From NCBI GenBank assembly GCA_002433485.1, contig DJIF01000132.1:1-52154 (forward strand): a DNA stretch of 52,154 bases. Direction: 5' to 3'. Below are positions 16,677 to 25,140 of this stretch, piece by piece. The position numbers were made by a program, and so were the translations under genes. Position 1 is the stretch's first letter, and every line of letters begins with the position of its first letter. The DNA comes from Deltaproteobacteria bacterium UBA6601 (GTDB lineage Bacteria > Myxococcota_A > UBA796 > UBA9615). Below the pieces are notes generated by a model. The model made no database searches and was not told where the DNA came from. It saw only the letters and a list, made by a program, of their open reading frames with translations.

Positions 16677-18208
16677 TGCGGTCCTGTCCCGAGTACTTCC
16701 ACCTGCAGTCTACCCAGTACGCTCATCAGCTCCATCTGCTGCTCGAGGTCACCTTCGACCAGTTTGATGTGAGTGGCGTCGGCTGGGAACTGATCAAAGG
16801 TGGGGTCAATCGCTAACCACTGCTCACCGATCCAGACTTCTGGCCAAGCATGATAGTAGAAGGCACCGTCGCTGAAGATACTCTCTGAGTAAACGATGCC
16901 GGCTGCCATTCGGGTGGGTAGCCCTAGTGATCGGGCGAGTGCTGTATAGAGGGTTGTGTGCTCGTTGCAGTCGCCCCGTCGATGGCGCAGGATCTCGCGA
17001 GCCTCGGGAAAGCCGGCTACCGGAACTTTGTCCAATTCTCGGTAGACCCAGCGGTTGAGCCTGCGAGCGGCCTCGATGGAATCCAGGCGGTCGCCGACGA
17101 TTTCACCGGCGGTGCGGCGGATTACCGGGTTATCGGCCGCGACGAAGGTGGTGCTGCGTAGCCAGGGGCGGAGGCTACGGTCGGTATTGGGCAGGGTGTA
17201 GCTGGGGGCATCTTCGACCAGAGAGCTGTGCAGACGAAGAGTTCGGGTCTGCGGATCCCAGCGCTCGCCGTGGACTCTTTTCAGCATCGACTGGAGCCGC
17301 TCCGGCCCGCTCACGCGGAGCCGCAGATCCCGTAGCTGCCGCCCGCCTCCAGGCAGGGGCCGGTCGACCGCGATGCTGGATAGAGCGATGAGGTCGACGC
17401 TGTCGGCCAGGTCACCAGGCCAGCCGGCGTGGAGCGCTGTCTCGCGGTCTTCCAGGCGCAGCTCCAGCCCCAGCCCACCTCCGATCTCTTTCTCGAGGAT
17501 TCGCTGGCCGTCTTCGGCGATGAGGGCCAGCAATTTCTGGCCGCTGTGATCGACTTCCAGTCGCCACGCGCGGGTGGTCTTGCCATCGGGCAGGCTGGCC
17601 TGCTCTTCGCCCAGCACAGTTACTGACGCTTCGCTGTAGCTGAGAGTAAGCGGATTAAAGAACGGCATTGAGCTGCGCTTACCGACCTCTGGCCTGCCCG
17701 ACAGGATGCTGCGATACAGAGTGCTGCTGGTGTTGGGGCTATCTTCAAGTTCCAGCTCGGTGAGCAGCTCGCCGCCCTGGAAGAGTCGCAGATTCATTCC
17801 AGTTCCAAGCCCTTCTCCCTCAGCGCGTAGAGAGACCGGCAGACCCTGAACTTCGGTGCGGACCTGGGCGAGCAGTTGCGCGGGCCGCCCGTCGGGGTGA
17901 AGCCGCAGGTCGGTTGCCAGGGTGATGTCATTGGTCTCGCCCAACAGCATCAACTTCAGCAGTGTGCGCTCCTGGACCAGCATCTGGCCGTTGTCCAGAT
18001 CGCCCGATCGAGACACTGAGTGGCCGATTTTTTGCTCCCCAACGTAGATCCCTGACCAGCTCTCCGAGAGCTTGAGCTCTGCAATGGCTGGTGCCGAACT
18101 CAAGGTGCTCGCCGGCTGCTCGTAGCTTTGTTGCAGCAGGATCGCGAGTAAGACTACGGCCATAGCGACCAGGGAGACCTCGATCAGGGTTGCGCGGTTG
18201 GTGCTCAT
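16673..18208 (-). CDS. membrane-anchored transglutaminase-like protein
   Basis: The protein (511 aa) has one N-terminal membrane segment (about residues 8-26) and a large periplasmic part. The C-terminal transglutaminase-like core has the full catalytic triad: Cys414 in RRGDCNEHT, His453 in YYHAWPEVW and Asp468 in AIDPTF. Members hydrolyse or form amide bonds; many bacterial ones act as cysteine proteases or peptide-linking enzymes at the envelope. The middle region (residues 40-330) is beta-rich and unassigned. It is the first gene of the minus-strand run and its stop overlaps the ABC ATPase start. A stem of CCCGCG/CGCGGG (18240-18258) sits upstream in the divergent region. Confidence 0.9.
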   Translation of the reverse strand: MSTNRATLIEVSLVAMAVVLLAILLQQSYEQPASTLSSAPAIAELKLSESWSGIYVGEQKIGHSVSRSGDLDNGQMLVQERTLLKLMLLGETNDITLATDLRLHPDGRPAQLLAQVRTEVQGLPVSLRAEGEGLGTGMNLRLFQGGELLTELELEDSPNTSSTLYRSILSGRPEVGKRSSMPFFNPLTLSYSEASVTVLGEEQASLPDGKTTRAWRLEVDHSGQKLLALIAEDGQRILEKEIGGGLGLELRLEDRETALHAGWPGDLADSVDLIALSSIAVDRPLPGGGRQLRDLRLRVSGPERLQSMLKRVHGERWDPQTRTLRLHSSLVEDAPSYTLPNTDRSLRPWLRSTTFVAADNPVIRRTAGEIVGDRLDSIEAARRLNRWVYRELDKVPVAGFPEAREILRHRRGDCNEHTTLYTALARSLGLPTRMAAGIVYSESIFSDGAFYYHAWPEVWIGEQWLAIDPTFDQFPADATHIKLVEGDLEQQMELMSVLGRLQVEVLGTGPQ

Positions 18209-18239
18209 CGCCGCCCATTGTAGAGACTAACGCCCTTGC

Positions 18240-18258
18240 CCCGCGCGCTGATCGCGGG
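18240..18258. repeat. short inverted repeat in the divergent intergenic region
   Basis: Arms CCCGCG (18240-18245) and CGCGGG (18253-18258) flank a 7-base loop between the divergent genes starting at 18208 and 18308. There is no U-tract. It could be an operator, or chance in GC-rich DNA. Confidence 0.35.
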
Positions 18259-18307
18259 TAATTGAGGATCCAATTGATTGACTGCACGCTTGAGTCTGGA
18301 GTCTGTG

Positions 18308-18889
18308 ATGAGATTTGCTGTTTTTCCCCTGTATCTTCTTCTTGCGGCCTCGGTACTCGGTTGCCAGGGCAACAGCGAGTCGAGAACACCTTCGTGTGAG
18401 GTGAGTGAAGATCTTGGCGCCAACGAAATGCTTGCTACGGTCGACGGCAGCTCGTGGGCGGCCCAGTCAGGTGGCTACCAGATTGCCGGTGCAGTTGGCT
18501 TTATCAGCTCGTTCACCGTGGATGCGAATAATCTCATCAGCATCCGTCTTCATCACACTTCGACCTTCAGTTTTAATGAGTCCAGTGGTCTGGTCGATGC
18601 TGAGGACGGCCCTGAGGTCGCAGAGGTGTTTGAGCCGGGAGGCGGTCCTTACGAGTTTCAGCTCGGTGCTGCCAATCGCGAGGGCGGAGATGTCACGCTG
18701 ACCCTGGATGCCGAGGTCTTTCATACTTCTGATGCCGATGATGGCGGCTACCTGTACATTGAAACGGTCGGTGAGGGAGATGGCCCGGGTGCCGCGGAGG
18801 TAAGGGGCTGTTTCTTCTTTGACGCAGGGACCGAGGATGGCGACATCGCCAGCGTTGTCGACGCTAGCTTCGCTGTAACCTCAATGTGA
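18308..18889 (+). CDS. hypothetical lipoprotein, 193 aa
   Basis: I chose the ATG at 18308, which has GGAG six bases upstream and starts a proper signal peptide with lipobox VLGC. A longer in-frame start at 18278 would put ten residues before it. The mature part is acidic, rich in Gly, Asp and Glu, with strand-like repeats and two Cys near the start and one in GCFFFDAG. No family is recognised. It ends seven bases before icmF, so the two are probably co-transcribed, although a functional link is unclear. Confidence 0.78.
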   Translation: MRFAVFPLYLLLAASVLGCQGNSESRTPSCEVSEDLGANEMLATVDGSSWAAQSGGYQIAGAVGFISSFTVDANNLISIRLHHTSTFSFNESSGLVDAEDGPEVAEVFEPGGGPYEFQLGAANREGGDVTLTLDAEVFHTSDADDGGYLYIETVGEGDGPGAAEVRGCFFFDAGTEDGDIASVVDASFAVTSM

Positions 18890-18896
18890 GGGCCCG

Positions 18897-21800
18897 ATGA
18901 GCAGCAGCGACAAGTATCAGCCGACCAGCCACCTGCGGATCGTCACCGCTGCCGCTCTTTTCGATGGTCACGACGCCGCCATCAATGTCATGCGGCGGGT
19001 GATGCAAGCCAGCGGTGCCGAGGTGATTCACCTGGGTCACAATCGCGCTGCGCTTGAGGTCGTTGATGCGGCCGTTGAGGAGGATGCCCAGGCCATCGCT
19101 GTGTCCTCTTACCAGGGCGGTCATATTGATTACTTCAAGTACATGAAGGACCTGCTGGCCGAGCGAGAGGCCGGGCACATTCGAGTCTTCGGTGGCGGTG
19201 GCGGGGTCATTGTTCCTGGTGAGATAGAGGAACTGCACCAATATGGTGTGAGTCGGATCTACTCGCCTGAAGACGGGCGAAAGATGGGTCTGCAGGGCAT
19301 GATCAATGACCTGCTGGAACGCAGTGACTTCGACCCTGTAGCGATGGAGAACGGTGCTGGCGGAGGGGTCCTCGACCTTAGCGCTGGCAAGGTCCACGCC
19401 GAGGTCGGCCCGGAGCAGCCGATGCGTTTGGCGCGCCTGATCACCATGGCTGAGCAGGGCCCACAGCTTGAGGCTCCCTTGCGGGCTGCTCTTGAGCAGT
19501 GGAAGAGTGAGCGTCGTAGTGCGCTCAAGACACTCCCGCCGGTGTTTGGCATAACGGGTACCGGGGGAGCGGGTAAGTCTTCGCTTATTGATGAGCTGCT
19601 GTCGCGTTATCTGCGTGACTTCACTCATCGCCGCATTGCCGTGCTTTCCGTGGATCCCAGCAAGCGTCGTACTGGGGGCGCCCTGCTTGGTGATCGGATT
19701 CGTATGAATTCGTTAGGGGATGAGCGGGTCTTCATGCGCTCGCTCGCGACACGCGGGTCCATGGCCGAGGTGAGTGCCTCTACTGGTGAGGCCCTTGAGA
19801 TCCTGCGGTTAGCCGGCTTTGACCTGATCATTCTGGAGACCTCCGGCATTGGTCAGGGCAACTCCGCGGTGGTCGACCTGAGTGACATCACTGCCTATGT
19901 GATGACTCCCGAGTACGGTGCTGCCAGTCAGCTGGAGAAGATCGACATGATCGACTTCGCCGATCTGGTTGTGGTCAATAAGTTTGAGCGACGTGGCGCC
20001 GAGGATGCCTTGCGAGATGTGCGTAAGCAGTACCGACGCAGCCGCGAGTTGTTCGGCGAGGAGCCCGGTGATGAGCAGCTACCGGTGTTTGGAACCATCG
20101 CCTCCCGTTTTAATGATTCGGGTGTAACCGCACTCTATTGCGCGCTCATTGAATTGCTTGACCAGCGCAGGGGTGGCTGGAAGAGCTCTGTTGAGGTTCC
20201 GAGCAGCAGGGCGTCGGGCAAGCGTCTGGCGCTGATTCCGCCGCCACGCGCTCGCTACCTGGCAGAGATTGCTGAGACGGTGCGGTCCTATAAGGTCTGG
20301 GCTGGCGAGCAGGCGGCTGTGGCTCGTACTGAGGCGGCCCTGCTGTTGGCTGCAGACCATGTCGACGATGCGGAGAGTGCTGCAGCCTTGCGCTTGCGCG
20401 CCAAGGAGTTGGGCACTGGTCTTGAGCCGCGTTGCCGTGAGCTGTTGGCGCACTGGACGCAGCTTTCCGAACGCTATCGTGCCGATGAGTTTGTCTACCT
20501 GGTACGTGGTCGTGAGATTCGCGTGCCGACCAAGGAGGAGAGTCTCTCGGGGCTGCGTATATCCCGAGTTGCTCTGCCGGATTACACCGACCAGGGCGAC
20601 ATCCTCCGCTTCCTACTGCTTGAAAACCTACCGGGTAGCTTCCCCTTTACCGCCGGCAACTTCGCTTTTCGAAGGGCGGCTGAGGCACCCAAGCGAATGT
20701 TCGCCGGAGAAGGACCTCCCGCGCGAACCAATGAGCGTTTTCATTTCCTCAGCGAGGGGGAGCCAGCGACTCGCCTGTCGACCGCTTTCGACTCAGTAAC
20801 CCTGTATGGGGAAGACCCTGACCAGCGCCCTGATATCTGGGGCAAGGTTGGCGAGAGCGGGGTCTCGGTCTGCACCCTAGAGGACATCAAGATCCTCTAC
20901 CGCGGCTTTGACCTCTGCGCCCCCAGCACTTCGGTTTCCATGACCATTAACGGGCCCGCGCCGATCTTGCTGGCCATGTACCTTAATGCAGCTATCGATC
21001 AGCAGCTTGCACGGTTTGTCGAGGAGCAGGGGCGGACTCCGCAGCCTGAAGAGGCCGATGAGATCCGTGATCGAACTCTGCGTACCGTGCGAGGCACCGT
21101 TCAGGCCGACATCCTCAAGGAGGACCAGGCGCAGAACACCTGCATTTTCAGCACCGAATTTGCGCTGCGGATGATGGGGGATATTCAGCAGTATTTCGTC
21201 GATAAGCAGGTTCGTAACTACTACTCGGTCTCGATCTCCGGCTATCACATCGCCGAGGCTGGGGCGAACCCCATCAGTCAGACCGCATTTACCCTGGCCA
21301 ATGGCTTTACGCTGGTCGAGTACTACCTTGCCCGCGGTATGGATATTGACGACTTCGCGCCAAATCTCAGCTTTTTCTTCAGCAATGGTCTTGATCCGGA
21401 GTACACCGTTATTGGCCGAGTAGCGCGACGGATCTGGGCAGTGGCAATGAAGGAGCTGTATCAGGGCTCGGAGCGCAGCCAGAAGCTCAAGTACCACATC
21501 CAGACCTCAGGCCGATCGCTGCATGCTCAAGAAGTGGACTTTAATGACATTCGCACCACCCTGCAGGCGCTGATCGCCTGGAATGACAACTGCAATTCCC
21601 TGCATACCAACGCCTACGATGAGGCCATCACCACGCCCACTGAGGAGTCTGTGCGGCGTGCGATGGCAATTCAGCTGATCATTCAAAAGGAGTTTGGTCT
21701 GGCTAAGGGAGAGAACACCCTGCAGGGCTCCTTCGCGGTGGCTGAACTGACCGAGTTGGTGGAGGAGGCGGTGCTGGCCGAGTTTGAGCGGCTCTCGGAT

Positions 21801-22196
21801 CGTGGAGGCGTGCTGGGCGCAATGGAGCGTCAATATCAGCGCTCCAGAATCCAGGAAGAGAGTCTCCTCTACGAGCATCGCAAGCACGAGGGATCGTTGC
21901 CCATTGTTGGGGTTAATACCTATATCAACCCTCAAGGGGGTATGGCTTCTGACGATGAGTCCATGGAGCTTCGGCGTGCCAGCGCTGAAGAGAAGGCTTC
22001 GCAGATCGAGGCGCTCCGAGACTTCCAGCAGCAGGCTGGGGGGCAGGCAGAGGCGGCCCTTGAGCGCTTGCAGGAGGTTGCGCTTAGCGGCGACAACATC
22101 TTCGCTGAGCTCATGAACACCGTGCGTTTCGCTTCGTTGGGTCAGGTGACCCATGCTCTATACCAGGTGGGAGGTCGCTACCGTCGGTCCATGTGA
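18897..22196 (+). CDS. icmF: fused isobutyryl-CoA mutase IcmF
   Basis: This B12-dependent enzyme (1099 aa) interconverts isobutyryl-CoA and n-butyryl-CoA, with its own G-protein chaperone fused in. Order: B12-binding domain (FDGHDAAIN, His25 as lower cobalt ligand), MeaI-type GTPase (GTGGAGKSS with Lys227; later VVNKFERRGAEDA as guanine-recognition region), then the mutase barrel. The substrate-specificity residues are Phe602 (RMFAGEG) and Gln746 (EDQAQNT), the pair of isobutyryl-CoA mutases, while methylmalonyl-CoA mutase has Tyr and Arg. The catalytic His784 is in SGYHIAEAG. GAGGG lies just upstream of the ATG. The stop overlaps the next start as GTGA. Confidence 0.96.
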   Translation: MSSSDKYQPTSHLRIVTAAALFDGHDAAINVMRRVMQASGAEVIHLGHNRAALEVVDAAVEEDAQAIAVSSYQGGHIDYFKYMKDLLAEREAGHIRVFGGGGGVIVPGEIEELHQYGVSRIYSPEDGRKMGLQGMINDLLERSDFDPVAMENGAGGGVLDLSAGKVHAEVGPEQPMRLARLITMAEQGPQLEAPLRAALEQWKSERRSALKTLPPVFGITGTGGAGKSSLIDELLSRYLRDFTHRRIAVLSVDPSKRRTGGALLGDRIRMNSLGDERVFMRSLATRGSMAEVSASTGEALEILRLAGFDLIILETSGIGQGNSAVVDLSDITAYVMTPEYGAASQLEKIDMIDFADLVVVNKFERRGAEDALRDVRKQYRRSRELFGEEPGDEQLPVFGTIASRFNDSGVTALYCALIELLDQRRGGWKSSVEVPSSRASGKRLALIPPPRARYLAEIAETVRSYKVWAGEQAAVARTEAALLLAADHVDDAESAAALRLRAKELGTGLEPRCRELLAHWTQLSERYRADEFVYLVRGREIRVPTKEESLSGLRISRVALPDYTDQGDILRFLLLENLPGSFPFTAGNFAFRRAAEAPKRMFAGEGPPARTNERFHFLSEGEPATRLSTAFDSVTLYGEDPDQRPDIWGKVGESGVSVCTLEDIKILYRGFDLCAPSTSVSMTINGPAPILLAMYLNAAIDQQLARFVEEQGRTPQPEEADEIRDRTLRTVRGTVQADILKEDQAQNTCIFSTEFALRMMGDIQQYFVDKQVRNYYSVSISGYHIAEAGANPISQTAFTLANGFTLVEYYLARGMDIDDFAPNLSFFFSNGLDPEYTVIGRVARRIWAVAMKELYQGSERSQKLKYHIQTSGRSLHAQEVDFNDIRTTLQALIAWNDNCNSLHTNAYDEAITTPTEESVRRAMAIQLIIQKEFGLAKGENTLQGSFAVAELTELVEEAVLAEFERLSDRGGVLGAMERQYQRSRIQEESLLYEHRKHEGSLPIVGVNTYINPQGGMASDDESMELRRASAEEKASQIEALRDFQQQAGGQAEAALERLQEVALSGDNIFAELMNTVRFASLGQVTHALYQVGGRYRRSM

Positions 22197-22492
22197 GGCG
22201 GAGCGCAGTTCTGATCGTGAAACTGGCCTTCATCATTGTTCTTGGAATGCGCTGGCACTTCCGGGTGCTGCGAGATTCGTGGTCGGGGATGTTGAGTTGT
22301 CCTGATTGCGCCTGCTCGCGGGCCTTTCTGGAGAAGCGGGCCTTTAAGGCGTTTACCTTGTATTGGTGGCCGTTGTTTCGTACTGAAGAGGGTGGCCACG
22401 TGGTTGAGTGCATGCACTGCCAGGGGCGGTTCTATCCGCCGGAAGAGGTTAGACCCTATCTGTCTGCTGCGGCTTCCTCGCTGTCGTCCTGA
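22193..22492 (+). CDS. small zinc-ribbon protein
   Basis: The protein (99 aa) starts with GTG at 22193 inside the icmF stop (GTGA). A hydrophobic N-terminus (VLIVKLAFIIVLG) is followed by two Cys pairs, CPDCACS and CMHCQG, about 40 residues apart. Between them, AFKAFTLYWWPLF matches the aromatic WFTLFFIPLF-type core of the zinc_ribbon_15 family. It should bind one zinc and may sit at the membrane. The function of the family is not established. The last 37 bases overlap the tail of the convergent YfhO-like gene. Confidence 0.75.
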   Translation: MRRSAVLIVKLAFIIVLGMRWHFRVLRDSWSGMLSCPDCACSRAFLEKRAFKAFTLYWWPLFRTEEGGHVVECMHCQGRFYPPEEVRPYLSAAASSLSS

Positions 22493-25071
22493 GCGTCAGC
22501 CTCTGGCTCCGTTGCGGGTTTCACGCCCCAGCCGCGTAGCAGACCCAGTCCTAAACCTAAAAACAGCAGGGTCAAGCTTAGTGAGCGTAGGCGGAACGAA
22601 GCGTTGAGACCCGCGGGAATGTATTCCATTGAGATCTCGCGGGCTCCGGTTGGAACCGGTGCAGCCAGTTGAAAGCCATTGGCAATCTGCGTCGGTACGC
22701 GGTTGCCATCGATGCGAACTTCCCAGGCCGGGTCCCAGGGACGCAGACATACCACCAGGCCAGCGCCGGCCGAGACCCGGCCTGTCCAGCGCCCACCCTC
22801 ATCCTGGTCGGGCACGATGGGCAGTCCCTCGGCGCTGGGTTGGCCAATAGGGGTCCAGCGACAGGCCGGTAGCGGGTCGCTCACGGCAAACAGCGCGACC
22901 TGCGTCCAGTCACCCTCAGGTACGTAGATCTCTTCGAGGCCGCGCCCTACCAGAGGCATAAGCTCGAGAGCGTCGTCACGAAAGTGGACCAGCAGATGGG
23001 TCACGCCTGCCAGGCGTAAGCCTTCGATCTGGCGGGCCAGAGGCATCTCAAGGATAGCGCTGTACCACCGCGCCAGCTGTGCCGGCGGCATCACCAGCCA
23101 GCTGTTCATTACTTCAATGCCCCATACTGCCGGAACTCCTCCCATCATCGCTTCGCGCAGGATCTGGTGGAGTGGAGCCTCTGGTGTGCTGATTGGGTCG
23201 GCGTCGTGTTGGCTGTAGCTCACCTGATGCAGGCGCGCTCTTGTTGGAAGTAGGGTGGCGCTGGCGCGGCGCTGCTTTTCTGCGTTGCGCAGGACTCTAC
23301 TGGCTGCGACCGGCGGGGTTACCACTTTAGCCGGGTCGTCCAGCGGCATCAGGGGCAGGTTGTGAGTCGCCAGATCGAGCCCCAAGATGGCGACCGCGCA
23401 GGCGACTGCGATGGTCCCTATCCCACGCTGATTGCCCAGGGCCTGAACTCGCCAGAGCGCACAGATCAGCCAGCATGTAGCAAGTGCGGTTGCCGAGAGT
23501 GATGCAGCACGACTCAAATCACCGGAGCTCGTTATCCCCACCAGCGCCGCAGCCAAGGTCAGGGTGACCAGCCCGACGGTCAGCTTCCGGAGCAGGGGCC
23601 AGGGGAGAGCTGGTGAGCTCAGTACATGCGCACCGGCGGCGATGGGAATGGAGCCGAGGATTGCGCCTGGGATCAGCCACTTGGCCGGAAAGCGAATGGA
23701 TGAGAGAACGGGAACGTTGAGCTCTACCCAGGCGATGGGAGGGATCGCGGGCCCCGCCGCCATCAGCACACAGAGCAGCGCTCCGCCGCTCAGTACCAGC
23801 ATTGGACCGGGTAGCAGCCAGCGACTCTGTTGCTGGGTGAAGTGGCTGCGAACGAGGGCTGCAACTCCAGTGAACCAGAGCAGCACCGCGCAGCTACCGG
23901 CGTACAGGCCTGGAAGATAGACTGCTACGGCCTCCTTGAAACCTGGCGGGCGGTAGACCGATTCAGCCGCATTCCAGGCCAGGTTTGGTGCCAGCAGACC
24001 CAGAATGTCGCCCAGTCGTAGCGAGCGCGCGCTGAGCTCTGCGGGGGGCAGCGGGGCACCCCAGCTGGACTGTTCGATCAGGGCGCGAAATGGCAGCCAC
24101 TGGGGGGCGCTTATGCCCAGGCCCAGGGCGATCCAGAATCCTGCGCGGAGGCAGTAGCGCGCGGACTCCGAGGCTCTTTCGGGCAGCGCCGCGAAGTTGA
24201 GACTGACAGCCGCGGTCAGCTGCGGTTCATCAGTCTCTGGGTCTTGGGTGGTCGGGCCGTCGGTGAGCAGGGGTTGGAAGTCTTCCTCGCCCCCGTCCGG
24301 TTCCATCCCGAACAGGTCGTCATCGGCCGAGCCATCATTCTTGTCCAGCTCGGGCGCGGTTGGAATTGGACTCAGCTCAGGGTCTTCATTTTGGCAGCAT
24401 GCTGCTGCAAGCAGGCTGGCCAGGACCGCCATCACCACGATGTCGAGGCCTCCGGCCAGCACTGCCATTGCGGTCGCTCCGGCCAGCAGCAATCGGGGTA
24501 GTAGCCGCGGGCGGTTGAGGGACAGCGCCGCCCAGATCATCCATGGCATCCAGGCTGCTGAGTGCGCTTTGTCCTGCATTGGTGAGAGCGATAGAAAGGT
24601 ACCGCCCAGTGCAACAGTAAGTGCGGCCAGGCTGCTTGCGGGGACTCCAAAACTCAGGCGTCGAAGCAAAGCGACGACCCCGCTAAAGAGCAGCAGCAGA
24701 TGAGCGGTGTCGAGGATCCCCATGGCATGGGGAACCGGTGCATATCGATACAGGCGGGCCGGCGGATAGAGGCTCTGTGCTTGTGGATTGAGCCAGAGCG
24801 GCGTGCCACCATTATTGGTGGTCTCATAGAGGGGCAGCTCGCCTTGGCGGAGAGCGGCGCCGAGGGTCTCGCGTAGAGGCCAGAAGTAGGTCAGCGCGTC
24901 GCCACGTACCGGCATCCACCCCTCTCCCCAGGCAGGGAAGGTCGCCCACAGCAGTGCAGCTACAGCGGTGCCCAGGGCGACGTAGGCCTTGAGCGTAGGA
25001 TTCTCGAGGACGGACGGCCCAGCAGGTGCTGGTGGCTCGGGTTCCTCGTTGCCTTCTCCCCACTGGTCCAA
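22456..25071 (-). CDS. YfhO-like polytopic membrane protein
   Basis: The protein (about 871 aa) has many hydrophobic segments and an N-terminal loop with GDALTYFWPLRETL and WLNPQAQSLYPP, the layout of the YfhO/GT-C membrane family, whose members are suspected lipid-linked sugar transferases. An Asp/Glu-rich insert (around residues 255-300) splits the membrane region. The C-terminal part is a soluble beta domain with a VVCLRPWDPAWEVRIDG segment followed by a final membrane helix. I chose the TTG at 25071, with AGGGGAG five bases upstream; a GTG at 25116 without a site is the longer option. It ends inside the zinc-ribbon gene. The substrate is unknown. Confidence 0.85.
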   Translation of the reverse strand: MDQWGEGNEEPEPPAPAGPSVLENPTLKAYVALGTAVAALLWATFPAWGEGWMPVRGDALTYFWPLRETLGAALRQGELPLYETTNNGGTPLWLNPQAQSLYPPARLYRYAPVPHAMGILDTAHLLLLFSGVVALLRRLSFGVPASSLAALTVALGGTFLSLSPMQDKAHSAAWMPWMIWAALSLNRPRLLPRLLLAGATAMAVLAGGLDIVVMAVLASLLAAACCQNEDPELSPIPTAPELDKNDGSADDDLFGMEPDGGEEDFQPLLTDGPTTQDPETDEPQLTAAVSLNFAALPERASESARYCLRAGFWIALGLGISAPQWLPFRALIEQSSWGAPLPPAELSARSLRLGDILGLLAPNLAWNAAESVYRPPGFKEAVAVYLPGLYAGSCAVLLWFTGVAALVRSHFTQQQSRWLLPGPMLVLSGGALLCVLMAAGPAIPPIAWVELNVPVLSSIRFPAKWLIPGAILGSIPIAAGAHVLSSPALPWPLLRKLTVGLVTLTLAAALVGITSSGDLSRAASLSATALATCWLICALWRVQALGNQRGIGTIAVACAVAILGLDLATHNLPLMPLDDPAKVVTPPVAASRVLRNAEKQRRASATLLPTRARLHQVSYSQHDADPISTPEAPLHQILREAMMGGVPAVWGIEVMNSWLVMPPAQLARWYSAILEMPLARQIEGLRLAGVTHLLVHFRDDALELMPLVGRGLEEIYVPEGDWTQVALFAVSDPLPACRWTPIGQPSAEGLPIVPDQDEGGRWTGRVSAGAGLVVCLRPWDPAWEVRIDGNRVPTQIANGFQLAAPVPTGAREISMEYIPAGLNASFRLRSLSLTLLFLGLGLGLLRGWGVKPATEPEADAQDDSEEAAADR

Positions 25072-25140
25072 AGATGCTCCCCTCAGTGTCACATCCAGGG
25101 CATCTCTAGGATGCACCGGCGAAGCTCGATTGTCTGCCTT

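Noticed and set aside
18240..18258. Hairpin as an intrinsic terminator
   Set aside because: It lies between divergent starts and has no U-tract; kept only as a low-confidence inverted repeat.
20877..22154. Two long minus-strand frames
   Set aside because: They are antisense to the mutase part of icmF, whose conserved residues are all present.
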